In this document: piece after piece, positions 8,506 to 17,509 of the stretch
How positions within the stretch are numbered: position 1 is the stretch's first letter
Layout of the letters: each line of letters opens with the position of its first letter
From: Halegenticoccus soli
GTDB taxonomy: Archaea > Halobacteriota > Halobacteria > Halobacteriales > Haloferacaceae
Reading direction: 5' to 3'
Length of the DNA stretch: 64,000 bases
NCBI RefSeq assembly: GCF_002844195.1
Contig: NZ_PEND01000008.1
Span: forward strand, 81,960 to 145,959
Translations under genes and position numbers: made by a program
Notes under the pieces: model-generated
What the model was told of the DNA's origin: nothing
Databases searched by the model: none
The model's input: the letters and a program-made list of their open reading frames with translations, nothing else

Positions 8506-9249
8506 ATGGAGGTACGCCTGCTCGAAGCCACACCGAACCCGGAGGAGCTCATCTGTAAGGGGGCCCGCAACGACTACTCGGCGGGGTTCGTCGGCGAGCA
8601 ATCGTTCGAGGAGACGATGGCGCCCGTCGACGGGGAGACGACCGAGGAGAAGATGGAGACGCTCATCGGCCACCTGCTCGACCACGGCCACTTCGGCCCG
8701 TTCGAGCACCCGCAGGCGACGTTCGCCGTCGAGGGCGTCAGCCGCTCCTGCATGGCGCAGATCACGCGCCACCGCCACGTCAGCTTCGACGTGCAGTCGA
8801 TGCGCTACGTCTCCTTCGACGACGTCGACCCCGACGACGTCGCGGCGGGCGAGATGGTCGTGACGCCGCCCTCGGCGTCGGATCCGAACTGGGTGGGCCG
8901 GAACCAGAAGACCGGAGCGGTGGACGAGGAGACGGTCGAGAGGCGGAAGGAGGTGTTCCGCGAGTCCGTGAGCCGCTCCGTCGCCGACTACCAGGAACTG
9001 CTGGATCTCGGGATGCCGCCGGAGGACGCCCGGTTCGTCCTTCCGATCGGCACCGAGGTCAACATCGTGATGTCGATGAACGTGCGGATGCTGATGCACG
9101 TGGCCGACATGCGCGCGGCCGCGGACGCGCAGTGGGAGATCAGGGAGCTGACCGAAAGCGTCCTCGGCCTCGCCGAGGAGTGGTGTCCGATCACGTTCGC
9201 CCACTACAACGAGCACATGCGGAACCGGAAGAACCGCCTCGCACCGTAA
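8506..9249 (+). CDS. thyX: Flavin-dependent thymidylate synthase ThyX
   Basis: Converts dUMP to dTMP using FAD and methylene-tetrahydrofolate. 247 residues; the ThyX signature RHR-x7-S is Arg88-His89-Arg90 through Ser98 ([11 protein letters not shown]). Other matches are [20 protein letters not shown] and [15 protein letters not shown] ribosome-binding site is only about 3 bp ahead of the ATG, so the transcript may be leaderless. Followed 53 bp later by DHFR. Confidence 0.96.
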   Translation: MEVRLLEATPNPEELICKGARNDYSAGFVGEQSFEETMAPVDGETTEEKMETLIGHLLDHGHFGPFEHPQATFAVEGVSRSCMAQITRHRHVSFDVQSMRYVSFDDVDPDDVAAGEMVVTPPSASDPNWVGRNQKTGAVDEETVERRKEVFRESVSRSVADYQELLDLGMPPEDARFVLPIGTEVNIVMSMNVRMLMHVADMRAAADAQWEIRELTESVLGLAEEWCPITFAHYNEHMRNRKNRLAP

Positions 9250-9302
9250 CGCAGTCAGGCGGGAGGAAACGGAGACGAAGGGGGAACAGAACGGAAGCGG
9301 GG

Positions 9303-9349
9303 ATGGAGACGGAGACGGAGACGGAGACCGAGATGGAGACGGAGACGGA
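9303..9349 (+). repeat. GGAGAC hexanucleotide microsatellite at the DHFR start
   Basis: About seven imperfect copies of a GGAGAC unit (one copy is CGAGAT) encode alternating Glu-Thr at the extreme N-terminus of the DHFR ORF. Two in-frame ATG codons (9303 and 9333) lie inside it, so copy-number change would alter leader length but not the frame. Confidence 0.8.
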
Positions 9350-9854
9350 CGCCGGGATCGAGATCGCGCTGATCGCCGCCGTCGCGGCGAACGGCGTCAT
9401 CGGGGCCGACGGCGACGTGCCGTGGCACTACCCCGAGGACCTCGAGCACTTCAAGGAGACGACGACCGGCCACCCGGTGATCGCGGGCCGGCGGACGTAC
9501 GAGAGCATCGCGGCCCGGCTCGGCGGCCCGCTCCCCAATCGAACGAACGTCGTTCTGAGCACGCGCGACCCGGAGCTGCCGGACGGGGCCGTTCTCGCGG
9601 CGTCGGTCGACGAAGCCGTCGACGCCGCCCGCGAAGCCGCCGGCGGGGACGGCACCGTCTTCGTGATCGGCGGGGCGACCGTGTACGAGCAGTTCCTCCC
9701 GCGGGCCGACCGCCTCGTCCTCACCGAGATCGACCGAGAATTCGAGGGCGACACGCGGTTCCCCGAGTGGGACGAAAGCGGGTGGGAGGAGGTGAGCCGC
9801 GACGAGCGCGGGGAGCTGGCGTTCGTCGAGTACCGGCGTCGGAAGGTCGCCTGA
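9303..9854 (+). CDS. folA: Dihydrofolate reductase
   Basis: Reduces dihydrofolate to tetrahydrofolate with NADPH. Up to 183 residues. The DHFR core begins [34 protein letters not shown], then [33 protein letters not shown] (NADPH loop) and [17 protein letters not shown]; the catalytic acidic residue is the Glu or Asp of PEDLEHFK. The first 16-20 residues are a low-complexity Glu-Thr leader, so the true start may be 9303 or 9333. ThyX consumes folate without producing dihydrofolate, so a DHFR next to it probably serves general folate reduction. Confidence 0.94.
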   Translation: METETETETEMETETDAGIEIALIAAVAANGVIGADGDVPWHYPEDLEHFKETTTGHPVIAGRRTYESIAARLGGPLPNRTNVVLSTRDPELPDGAVLAASVDEAVDAAREAAGGDGTVFVIGGATVYEQFLPRADRLVLTEIDREFEGDTRFPEWDESGWEEVSRDERGELAFVEYRRRKVA

Positions 9855-9899
9855 CGGGGCGCTGTGCCGCCGTCGTCAGTCGGCGGGACTCTCGGGTTC

Positions 9900-10433
9900 T
9901 CAGAACCGGTGGGCGTCGGGTCCCTCCGGCACCGTGTACTCGTCGATCCACGGCGGCTCGGTTCGGTCCTTGGCCCAGCCGAACAGGTGGCGCTTCTCGT
10001 TCGCGTAGTAGAGCCGGTAGGCGTCGACGTAGTCGTCGGCCTTCCAGCCGCCGGTCACCTGCGGGGGATCAGACCGCCCCGTCTCCGGCCACGCGAGGTC
10101 TGAGAGGAGGTCGTCGTCCAGCGTCCCCACCGTGGCCCACGAACCGTGGACCCGGTCGTCGTCGTGGTCCCAGCGGTAGCGCCACTCGTCGTGGGCGCGG
10201 TCGACGTAGTCGTACACGCGCCGCCAGTTCTCGCGCGAGGCGGCGGCCCACCGGGTGAGCGGATGGCCCGCGTGGGTGAAGTACAGGTCGTCCTCCGGAT
10301 CGGGATACCCGTTCAGCCGCGCGGCGGTCGTCAGCACCATCGACCCCTCGAAGACGCTGCTCAGGACGTGCCGGTCGACCAGCCACTCGGCCGCCCGCCG
10401 CAGATCCCGATCGAGCCAGAAGGCGTTGACCAT
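9900..10433 (-). CDS. Conserved protein resembling small phage-type proteins
   Basis: 177 residues, start MVNAFWLDRDLRRAAEWLVDRHV. The N-terminal pattern (short strand, Asp, a helix with DRHV, then EGSMVLTTAARLNG) and the following HPLTRWAAASRENWRRVYDYV recall a family of phage and archaeal proteins with the layout DKHV...E..Q.L..A...HP...W...S..N. Its biochemistry is unknown to me. It is downstream of sufB on the same strand but 91 bp away. No transposon or phage genes are next to it. Confidence 0.65.
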   Translation of the reverse strand: MVNAFWLDRDLRRAAEWLVDRHVLSSVFEGSMVLTTAARLNGYPDPEDDLYFTHAGHPLTRWAAASRENWRRVYDYVDRAHDEWRYRWDHDDDRVHGSWATVGTLDDDLLSDLAWPETGRSDPPQVTGGWKADDYVDAYRLYYANEKRHLFGWAKDRTEPPWIDEYTVPEGPDAHRF

Positions 10434-10524
10434 TGCGCGTGAGAACGGAGGGATCGAGCGCGGATAGGGGCGTCGGCCCGAAAAGACGGAAGAGGAGGCG
10501 AAAGAGGATCGTTCGTCCGGCTGC

Positions 10525-11988
10525 TTACCCGAGGCTGCCCTCCATTTCGAGTTCGACCAGGCGGTTGAGTTCGACCGCGTACTCGATCGGCAGCTCGTTC
10601 GTGATCGGTTCGATGAACCCCGAGACGATGAGCTGCTTTGCGTCGTCGTCGCCGAGGCCGCGCGACTGGAGGTAGAACACGTCCTCGTCGCCGATCTTCC
10701 CCACCGTCGCCTCGTGGGCGACGTCGACGTCGCTCTCGTGGATCTCGATGTGCGGCATCGTGTCGCTCTGGCTCTCGTTGTCGAACATCAGCGCGTCGCA
10801 CTCGACGGAGCAGGCGGCGTCCTTCGCGCCGTGGGCGATGCGGACCAGCCCGCGGTAGTTGGTGCGGCCACCGTCCTTCGAGATCGACTTCGAGACGATC
10901 GTGGACTTGGTTTCGGGGGCGTTGTGGTACACCTTTGCGCCAGTGTCGATGTTCTGATCCGCGGTGGCGAACGCGATGGTGATGTGGTTGTCGCTCGCGC
11001 CCCGTCCGTTCAGGATCGTCGCGGGGTACAGCATAGTGGACTTCGAGCCCATGGAGCCGGAGATCCACTCCATGCGGCCGCCCTTCTCGACGATGGCGCG
11101 CTTGGTGTTGAGGTTGTAGGTGTTCTTCGACCAGTTCTGCACCGTCGAGTACTGCACGTGCGCGTCCTCGCCCACGAACACTTCGACGGCACCGGAGTGC
11201 AGGTTGAACACGCCGTACTTGGGCGCGGAGCAACCCTCGATGTAGTGGACTTCGCTGCCCTTCTCGGCGACGATGAGCGTGTGTTCGAACTGGCCCATCC
11301 CCTCCGAATTCATCCGGAAGTACGCCTGCACCGGCATCTCGACGGTGATCCCCTCCGGCACGTAGACGAAGGAGCCGCCGGACCAGATAGCGCCGTGCAG
11401 CGCCGCGAACTTGTTGTCCGACGGCGGCACGCACTTCGTCATGAAGTACTCCTTGACGATGTCGGGGTGCTCCTGGACGGCCTCGTCCATGTTGCAGAAG
11501 ATCACGCCCTGCTCTTCCCACTGTTCCTGCATGTTCTGGTAGACGATCTCGGACTCGTACTGGGCGCCGACGCCCGAGAGGGCGTTGCGCTCGGCCTCCG
11601 GAATCCCCAGCTTGTCGAACGTGTCGCGGATCTCCTCCGGGAGCTCGTTCCAGTCGCGGACGCCGCCGCGGGTCTCCACGTCGGGCCGGATGTACGGGAC
11701 GATCTCGTTCACGTCGACCTCCGACAGGTCAGGCTGCCCCGGCCAGCCGGAGGGCATGGGCATCGCGTCGAACATCCGCAGCGCGCGGAGGCGGCGCTTC
11801 AGCATCCACTCCGGCTCGCCCTTGTCCGCCGAGATGACGCGGATCGTCTCCTCGGTGAGGCCCTTCTCGGCCTGGAACGCGGCCTTCTGCTCCTTCTTGA
11901 AATCGAACCGGGACTGCGCGTCGGCCGAGCGGAAGTGCTCTTCGTCCGCCGTGAGTTCTTTCTCGGGCAGTTCCTCTTTCGTACTCAT
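10525..11988 (-). CDS. sufB: Fe-S cluster scaffold protein SufB
   Basis: 487 residues, full length. Matches throughout: EPEWMLKRRLRALRMFD, VDVNEIVPYIRP, AALHGAIWSGGSFVYVPEG, HYIEGCSAPKYG (with cysteine), AVEVFVGEDAHVQYSTVQNW, and the C-terminal region with DAACSVECDALMFD and HEATVGKIGDEDVFYLQSRG. SufB with SufC and SufD assembles Fe-S clusters. Neither sufC nor sufD is adjacent: a divergent YegP-like gene lies upstream and an unrelated gene downstream, which differs from the usual sufCBD operon order. It may be a second SufB copy or a split operon. Confidence 0.96.
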   Translation of the reverse strand: MSTKEELPEKELTADEEHFRSADAQSRFDFKKEQKAAFQAEKGLTEETIRVISADKGEPEWMLKRRLRALRMFDAMPMPSGWPGQPDLSEVDVNEIVPYIRPDVETRGGVRDWNELPEEIRDTFDKLGIPEAERNALSGVGAQYESEIVYQNMQEQWEEQGVIFCNMDEAVQEHPDIVKEYFMTKCVPPSDNKFAALHGAIWSGGSFVYVPEGITVEMPVQAYFRMNSEGMGQFEHTLIVAEKGSEVHYIEGCSAPKYGVFNLHSGAVEVFVGEDAHVQYSTVQNWSKNTYNLNTKRAIVEKGGRMEWISGSMGSKSTMLYPATILNGRGASDNHITIAFATADQNIDTGAKVYHNAPETKSTIVSKSISKDGGRTNYRGLVRIAHGAKDAACSVECDALMFDNESQSDTMPHIEIHESDVDVAHEATVGKIGDEDVFYLQSRGLGDDDAKQLIVSGFIEPITNELPIEYAVELNRLVELEMEGSLG

Positions 11989-12111
11989 GACGGTAGTCTA
12001 GGGGCGCCGCAGCTATATGACGCTGTCTGGCGGGACGCCGGACGAGCCCGCCGGGGTTCGGTTAGTTACGCTTCCAACACTGTTTTTACAGTTACTGTCT
12101 ACTCATATACT

Positions 12112-12309
12112 ATGAGCAAGGCGACGTTCGAGGTGTACGAGGACGGGCGAGGCGAGTACCGCTGGCGGCTCCGCCACGACAACGGCAACATCATCGCGGA
12201 CGGCGGGGAGGGATACGCGACGCGCCAGAAGGCGAAACAGGGCATCGAGAGCGTGAAGCGGAACGCCCCGGACGCCGAGGTCGTGGAGGTCGCGGGGACG
12301 CGGGACTGA
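12112..12309 (+). CDS. DUF1508 (YegP/HVO_2922-like) small protein
   Basis: 65 residues: MSKATFEVYEDGRGEYRWRLRHDNGNII followed by DGGEGYATRQKAKQGIESVKRNAP. One complete YegP repeat (W-R-L-x-x-x-N-G-x-I-x-x-x-x-E-x-Y) of the type solved for Haloferax HVO_2922, a homodimer of unknown function. A TATA-like TCATATACT lies almost at the start codon and TGTTTTTACAG is further upstream, suggesting a short or absent leader. Confidence 0.9.
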   Translation: MSKATFEVYEDGRGEYRWRLRHDNGNIIADGGEGYATRQKAKQGIESVKRNAPDAEVVEVAGTRD

Positions 12310-12436
12310 CCGTTTCCGCCTTCCGCTTCCCGAACCGCTCGCTGGGTGAGGTGCCTTTTTCCGGCGCGGGGTCGTACCGGCCGGTGATGACTGACAGCGT
12401 CGCCGCGCCGTTCGCCGGCGAAGGGGGAAGCGGTCG

Positions 12437-13198
12437 ATGAACCGTCCGAATCAGCAGGCGTACGACCGGGGGACCTCGCTCTACTCGCCCGACGGTCGGA
12501 TCTATCAGGTCGAGTACGCGCGCGAGGCCGTGAAACGCGGCGCTCCCGGCGTCGGAATCAGAACGTCCGAGGGCGTCGTGCTCGCGGCCCGCCGCCGGGT
12601 CGGCTCGTCGCTGATGGTGGCGGAGAGCGTCGAGAAGCTCCACAAGGTCGACGACCACGTCGGCGCGGCCAGCGCGGGCCACGTCGCCGACGCCCGCCAG
12701 CTCGTCGACTTCGCCCGCCGCCAGTCGCAGATCAACCGCCTGCGCTACGGCGAACCGATCGGCGTCGAGACGCTGACGACGGCCGTCACGGACCACATCC
12801 AGGAGAACACGCAGGCCGGCGGCACGCGCCCGTACGGCGCGTCGCTCCTGCTCGGCGGCGTCGACGACGCTGGGGCGCACCTGTTCGCCACGGACCCCTC
12901 GGGGACGTCGCAGGAGTGGAGGGCCGTCGCCATCGGTGCCGACCGGGAGTCGATCCAGGAGCTGCTCGAAGCCGAATACGTCGACGACATGGACCTCGAT
13001 TCGGGGCTCCGGCTCGCGATCCGGGCGCTCGCGGCCGACGAGGAGGAGCTCGACGCCGCGGGGCTGAGCGTGATCACCGTCACCGCCGACGAGGGGTACC
13101 GGACGCTCCCGACGGAGGAGATCGAACCACTGCTCGCCGAGGAACGCGACGCCGCCTCCGACGACGCCGGGTTCGACGCCGAGCGGGGCGGGGAGTAG
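12437..13198 (+). CDS. psmA: Proteasome alpha subunit
   Basis: Non-catalytic ring subunit of the 20S proteasome. 253 residues: the N-terminal gate YDRGTSLYSPDGRIYQVEYA is the alpha-subunit signature, followed by VVLAARRR, EKLHKVDDHVGAASAGHVADARQLV and GTRPYGASLLLGG. An acidic C-terminal tail replaces the shorter tail of many paralogues. Haloarchaea often have two alpha subunits (PsmA1/PsmA2); which one this is cannot be told without the other copy. The MOSC gene follows after 14 bp. Confidence 0.96.
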   Translation: MNRPNQQAYDRGTSLYSPDGRIYQVEYAREAVKRGAPGVGIRTSEGVVLAARRRVGSSLMVAESVEKLHKVDDHVGAASAGHVADARQLVDFARRQSQINRLRYGEPIGVETLTTAVTDHIQENTQAGGTRPYGASLLLGGVDDAGAHLFATDPSGTSQEWRAVAIGADRESIQELLEAEYVDDMDLDSGLRLAIRALAADEEELDAAGLSVITVTADEGYRTLPTEEIEPLLAEERDAASDDAGFDAERGGE

Positions 13199-13212
13199 CG
13201 ACGGAGCGAACC

Positions 13213-14124
13213 GTGTCAGACGCGGACGATCCGACGCCGACGCTCCGGCGGGTCACCACGTTTCCGGTGAAGTCGCTGGATCCGCGCGAGGTGGAGTCGG
13301 CGCGGATCGTCGAGAACGGCGGGATCGCCGGCGACCGGGAGTACGCGCTGTTCGACGCCGAAGGGAACTACGTCAACGGCAAGCGGAACCGGGCCGTCCA
13401 TCGGCTCCGGTCGGCGGTCGACCCGGCGGCCGGGACCGTGACGCTCCGCGCGCCCGATCGCGGGGAGCGAACGTTTTCACTCCGAGGCGACCGCGGGGCG
13501 CTGACGGAGTGGCTCTCGGAGTACTTCGGGGAGCCGATCGAGCTGCGGCGCGACCCGGCCGGCGGCTTCCCGGACGACGCGGAGGCGTCGGGGCCGACGG
13601 TCATCAGCACGGCGACGATCCGCGAGGCGGCCTCGTGGTTCCCGGGGATCGACGAGGAGAGCATGCGGCGGCGGCTCCGCGCGAACCTCGAGATCGGCGG
13701 GGTCCCGCCCTTCTGGGAGGATCGGCTGTTCGCCGACCGCGGGAGCCGCGTCGCATTCGAGATAGGAGGGGCGAGCCGGTCCGTCGCCGGCGAGATAGGA
13801 GGGGCGAGTCGACCCGATGCCGGCGAAACCGACGGTTCGGACGGTCGTCGCTCCGGCGTGCGCTTCGAGGGCGTGAACCCGTGCCAGCGCTGCGTCGTCC
13901 CGACGCGCGATCCCGAGACGGGCGAGGAGTACGAGGGGTTCGCGGGGACGTTCGCCGAGAAGCGCCGCGAGACGCTCCCCGACTGGAGCGGGGGCGACTG
14001 GTTCGATCACTACTTCCGGCTCATGGTCAACACCGTCGTCCCCGCGTCCGAGTGGGGCAAGTCGGTGTCCGTCGGCGACGAAGTTCGGATCCTGGGCACC
14101 GTGCCGGCGGACGGGGACGCGTAG
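13213..14124 (+). CDS. MOSC domain protein (molybdenum cofactor sulfurase C-terminal-like)
   Basis: 303 residues from the GTG at 13213. An N-terminal MOSC beta-barrel (LRRVTTFPVKSLDPREVESA, then GGIAGDREYALFD) precedes the MOSC domain proper, which holds VNPCQRCVVPTRDPETG with its paired cysteines. These proteins handle sulfur from persulfides for the molybdenum cofactor or in mARC-like reductases. Residues about 183-204 contain two copies of an 11-residue repeat (EIGGAS...AG), encoded by a 33-bp tandem duplication that interrupts the domain in a loop. Confidence 0.88.
   Translation: MSDADDPTPTLRRVTTFPVKSLDPREVESARIVENGGIAGDREYALFDAEGNYVNGKRNRAVHRLRSAVDPAAGTVTLRAPDRGERTFSLRGDRGALTEWLSEYFGEPIELRRDPAGGFPDDAEASGPTVISTATIREAASWFPGIDEESMRRRLRANLEIGGVPPFWEDRLFADRGSRVAFEIGGASRSVAGEIGGASRPDAGETDGSDGRRSGVRFEGVNPCQRCVVPTRDPETGEEYEGFAGTFAEKRRETLPDWSGGDWFDHYFRLMVNTVVPASEWGKSVSVGDEVRILGTVPADGDA
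13759..13824 (+). repeat. 33-bp tandem duplication inside the MOSC gene
   Basis: Unit 1 is 13759-13791 and unit 2 is 13792-13824; both start GAGATAGGAGGGGCGAG. The length is a multiple of three, so the frame is kept and 11 residues are added. The sequence is unlike its GC-rich surroundings, pointing to recent slippage. Confidence 0.85.
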
Positions 14125-14267
14125 GCGTCAGCGGACGGAGATGAAGACGGGGAGGCGTCGTCCGGTCATTGCGCGGTCGGCCGTCGACCGCCGCGCGTCC
14201 GTCCGACCGCCGCCGTCCGCTTCGCCGGAACCCTCGGCTTTAGGAGCGGTCACATCTACCAAGCCGC

Positions 14268-15422
14268 ATGAACGTATTACGCGGCGGACGTGTCGTCGAC
14301 GCGGACGGAACCCGCGAGGCGGACGTGGCCGTCGAGGGGGGCGAGATCGTCGCGGTCGGCGACGTCGACGCCGACGGCGGCGAGGTGATCGACGTTTCCG
14401 GGCGGTTCGTCGCCCCCGGCCTGATCGACACGCACGTTCACCTGATGATGGACGGACGACCGGACACGGGCACCGTCCACGGCGAGAGCGAGGCGACCGC
14501 GGCGTACCGCGCGGCGGCGAACCTCCGGAAGGCGCTCCGCGCCGGGGTGACGACGCTGCGCGACCTCGGCGCCCGCGACTCGCTCGCGCTCGACGCCCGC
14601 CGGGCGGTTGCCGAGGGCGTCATCGAGGGTCCCCGAGTGCTCGCCGTCGGACAGAACATCACCATGACCGGCGGTCACGGCCACCCGTGGGGGCGCGAGG
14701 CCGACGGACCGGACGAGGTGCTCAAGGCCGCCCGCGAGCAGTTGAAGCGCGGCGCGGACGCCGTCAAGTGCATGGCGACGGGCGGCGTGCTCACGGAGGG
14801 CGCGCTCACCGGCGCGCCGGAGCTCACGCCCGACGAACTCGACGCGCTGGTCGAGGCGGCGAACGCGAAGGGCGTCCCGACCGCCGCCCACGCCCACGGG
14901 GTCGTCGGCATCAAGAACGCCGTCCGCGCGGGGATCACGAGCGTCGAGCACGGGACGTACATGGACCGCGAGGCCGCCGAACTGATGGCCGCCCGCGGCA
15001 CGTACTGGGTGCCGACCGCGAGCGCGCTCCGCGGGATCGCGGATCACGGGACCGAGGCGGGGATCCCCGCGGAAGCCGTCGAGAAGACGGAGGCGGCGAT
15101 CGAACACTACGAGCGCGCCTTCGAGCACGCGCTGGACGCGGGCGTCCGAATCGCCATGGGAACCGACGCGGGAACGCCGTTCAACTTCTTCGACGAGATC
15201 CCGCGCGAGCTCGAACTGCTCGTCGAGTACGGGCTGACGCCGAAGGCCGCGCTCGAAGCGGCGACGGTCAACGCGGCCTCGCTGCTCGGGCTGACCGACG
15301 TCGGAAGGGTGGCGGAGGGGTACCGGGCCGACCTCGTCGTGCTCGAAGCCGACCCGAGCGAGGACGCCGCGGCGTGGCGCGATCCCGCCCACGTCTTCAG
15401 CGACGGAAAGCGCGTCGTATGA
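14268..15422 (+). CDS. Amidohydrolase family protein (imidazolonepropionase/prolidase-like)
   Basis: 384 residues, TIM-barrel metallo-amidohydrolase. Metal ligands: His56 and His58 in LIDTHVHLM, the bridging lysine in DAVKCMATGG, histidines in AAHAHGVVGI and SVEHGTYMD, and the catalytic Asp in AMGTDAGTPFN. The composite small beta-domain is present at both ends (MNVLRGGRVVDADG and VAEGYRADLVVLEADPSED). This subgroup hydrolyses cyclic amides or Xaa-Pro type peptides; the substrate is not deducible. Solitary gene. Confidence 0.9.
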   Translation: MNVLRGGRVVDADGTREADVAVEGGEIVAVGDVDADGGEVIDVSGRFVAPGLIDTHVHLMMDGRPDTGTVHGESEATAAYRAAANLRKALRAGVTTLRDLGARDSLALDARRAVAEGVIEGPRVLAVGQNITMTGGHGHPWGREADGPDEVLKAAREQLKRGADAVKCMATGGVLTEGALTGAPELTPDELDALVEAANAKGVPTAAHAHGVVGIKNAVRAGITSVEHGTYMDREAAELMAARGTYWVPTASALRGIADHGTEAGIPAEAVEKTEAAIEHYERAFEHALDAGVRIAMGTDAGTPFNFFDEIPRELELLVEYGLTPKAALEAATVNAASLLGLTDVGRVAEGYRADLVVLEADPSEDAAAWRDPAHVFSDGKRVV

Positions 15423-15529
15423 CCGACCGAACCGCCGTCCACGCCGGCGCACCGAGTGCGACTCGGTGACTGTTCGCATCCGAAGCCGTGTCAAAAACTC
15501 TTTTGCTCCGCCCGAAGTTTATCAGGTCG

Positions 15530-16696
15530 ATGGAAAAACCGGGCGCGTTCGCTGTGGTTTTGCTCCTCACGGCGCTGTGCGCCGTCTCGCCCGCCGTCGC
15601 GGGGGTCGGCGCGCCCGCCGATAGTCACGTCCATCAGGACGCGAATCCGAACTACGCGCAGGAGTCGTTCGATCGTGATCGGGTCGTCCTCGTCGTCTAC
15701 GAGAACCAGTCTGCGAGGTGGACGTTCCACTACGAACGAACGCTCTCCAACGAAAGCGACAGAGCGGACTTCGAGGCGTTCGCAGAGGAGTTCAACAACG
15801 GGGAGACCGAGCTGTACTCGGGTTTCCGGACCGACGCGCAGAAGCTCGTCCGCGACGGCGGAAACGTGACCGGACGGGAGATGGAGGCGACGAACTTCTC
15901 CCGGCGGGCGTACACCGAAAGCAGCCTCGGAAACGAGATCGGCGTCGTCGAGATGTCGTTCACGTGGACGAACTTCGCCGAACGCGAAAACGAGAGCGTC
16001 GTCATGGGCGACGTGTTCGAAGGCGGGCTGTACATCAGCCCGCGCCAGTCGCTCGTCGTCCGACCCGGACCGGAGCTCGTGTTCGAATCGGTCGAGCCCA
16101 ACGCGACGCAGTCGAACACCACGTCGCTCCGCGACAGCGACTCGGTGACGTGGAAGGGCGAGATGGAGTTCACGGACAACCGCCCGCGCGTCGTGTTCGT
16201 CCCCAACGAGTCCGGGGTGAGCGCGCAGCCGACGGCGACGGAGACGCGGACGGACGGACTCATGGAGGAGCAGCCGTCCGATTCGGGCGCGGGGATGTGG
16301 CTCGTCGGCGTCCTCGTGATCGTGCTCGGCGGCGTCGCCGCGGCGTTCTGGTACGGGAAGAACTCGGGCGACGGCGCGGCGGCGGTCGGCGACGAGCCGC
16401 GGTACCCGCCGGACGACGGCGGCTCCGCGCCGTCGGCGACCGAACCGGCGGTCCCCGACACGGAACTGCTCTCCGACGAGGACCGGGTGATCTCGCTGCT
16501 CCGCGACCGGGGCGGCCGGATGAAGCAGGTGAAGATCGTCGAGGAGACCGGGTGGTCCAAATCGAAGGTGAGCATGCTCCTCTCCGACATGGAGGAGGAG
16601 GGGCTCATCTCGAAGCTCCGCGTCGGCCGCGAGAACGTGATCAGCCTGCGCGGACACGAACCCGAGGCGGCCGGATCGCCGTTCGACGACGAGTAG
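15530..16696 (+). CDS. Membrane-anchored protein with extracellular domain and cytoplasmic wHTH
   Basis: 388 residues from the ATG at 15530. A signal peptide covers about residues 1-25 (LLLTALCAVSPAVAG), followed by a roughly 220-residue Asn/Ser-rich exterior beta domain with many N-x-S/T sites, one TM helix (about 250-272, MWLVGVLVIVLGGVAAAFWYG), an acidic linker and a C-terminal winged helix (RVISLLRDRGGRMKQVKIV, then WSKSKVSMLLSDMEEEGLI). This architecture is a recurrent haloarchaeal one-component sensor-regulator. An in-frame GTG at 15488 would put TATA-like AAGTTTATC inside the protein, so the later start is preferred. Confidence 0.85.
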   Translation: MEKPGAFAVVLLLTALCAVSPAVAGVGAPADSHVHQDANPNYAQESFDRDRVVLVVYENQSARWTFHYERTLSNESDRADFEAFAEEFNNGETELYSGFRTDAQKLVRDGGNVTGREMEATNFSRRAYTESSLGNEIGVVEMSFTWTNFAERENESVVMGDVFEGGLYISPRQSLVVRPGPELVFESVEPNATQSNTTSLRDSDSVTWKGEMEFTDNRPRVVFVPNESGVSAQPTATETRTDGLMEEQPSDSGAGMWLVGVLVIVLGGVAAAFWYGKNSGDGAAAVGDEPRYPPDDGGSAPSATEPAVPDTELLSDEDRVISLLRDRGGRMKQVKIVEETGWSKSKVSMLLSDMEEEGLISKLRVGRENVISLRGHEPEAAGSPFDDE

Positions 16697-16810
16697 GTCT
16701 TCGACGCGGAGCGACCGTTCGACGGCGAACGGACCGCTTCCCTTCCCGTCCGCGCCGCGTTCGAGCGCGACAGAGCCACGTTGAAAAGCGTAGACCTGCA
16801 ATCGGAACAC

Positions 16811-17188
16811 GTGTCCGAGCATCCCGACGACGAAACCGATTCCGATCCGTTTCCGCCCCCGAACGGCGAGATCGACGATACGCCGATCGTCTCGTGTACG
16901 ACGTGCGGGCGGGAGTGGGACGTCTCCTACGAACTCGACGAACTGGGGGTCGGAAACCAGGCGCTCGAACAGTTCGCGCTCGACCACAAGCGCCACACGG
17001 GGCACTATCCCGACGACGTGACGACGTGGCGGGCGGACTGTCTGCGCTGCCCCGAGGAGGTAGAGCGACTGTCGGGAGACGCCGCGCGCCGGTGGGCCAG
17101 GACGCACGCGCGGCACACCCGCCACGCGGTCGAGATCCGCCACTCGACCGACGGCGAACCGACGGTCGTCGAGCCGGAGGATCAGTAA
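16811..17188 (+). CDS. Small zinc-ribbon-like haloarchaeal protein
   Basis: 125 residues from the GTG at 16811 (a TTG at 16781 would add ten). Two CxxC pairs (SCTTCGREW and DCLRCPEEV) about 45 residues apart form a probable zinc ribbon. Histidine-rich helices lie between (ALDHKRHTGHYPDD) and after (RTHARHTRHAVEI). I know it only as a conserved haloarchaeal hypothetical. It lies 114 bp after the membrane-wHTH gene on the same strand. Confidence 0.7.
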   Translation: MSEHPDDETDSDPFPPPNGEIDDTPIVSCTTCGREWDVSYELDELGVGNQALEQFALDHKRHTGHYPDDVTTWRADCLRCPEEVERLSGDAARRWARTHARHTRHAVEIRHSTDGEPTVVEPEDQ

Positions 17189-17230
17189 CGCGTCGATCGC
17201 GAATTTCGCCTCCGAATCGGTTTTCGCGCC

Positions 17231-17348
17231 TTAGGCGGTGGATAGTAAGGTAGGACGAGCGCCTACGTGACGGCGGGGACGACGGATCCTGGTCATGGGG
17301 GATCCCTCGTTCGGCCTGCGTAGGGGCAGGCCGCGTCCGCCGCGATTT
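17231..17348. ncRNA. Candidate structured RNA upstream of tRNA-Glu
   Basis: A 120-base GC-rich stretch without an ORF that folds on paper into several stems: TAGGCG (17232-17237) with CGCCTA (17260-17265); a closing stem CGGCGG (17271-17276) with CCGCCG (17337-17342); inside it GGATCC pairing with a second GGATCC around a 10-base loop, and GGCCTGC (17313-17319) with GCAGGCC (17326-17332) around GTAGGG. The two-hairpin layout is reminiscent of archaeal H/ACA guide RNAs, but no convincing ACA box or kink-turn was confirmed. Strand undetermined. Confidence 0.4.
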
Positions 17349-17509
17349 TACGGAGGTCGGTACCGACGAGCGGCGTCCGCGTCTTCGGCTCCGTCTCCGT
17401 CGATCTGATCGGCGGTTTTCGACCGCCCGCGTGCGAATTTCTCCCAGATCACGATCCAAAACGGAACTGTTTTACGTGGTTCGGGGATAGCTTGGGGTGC
17501 AGCAAGCCC

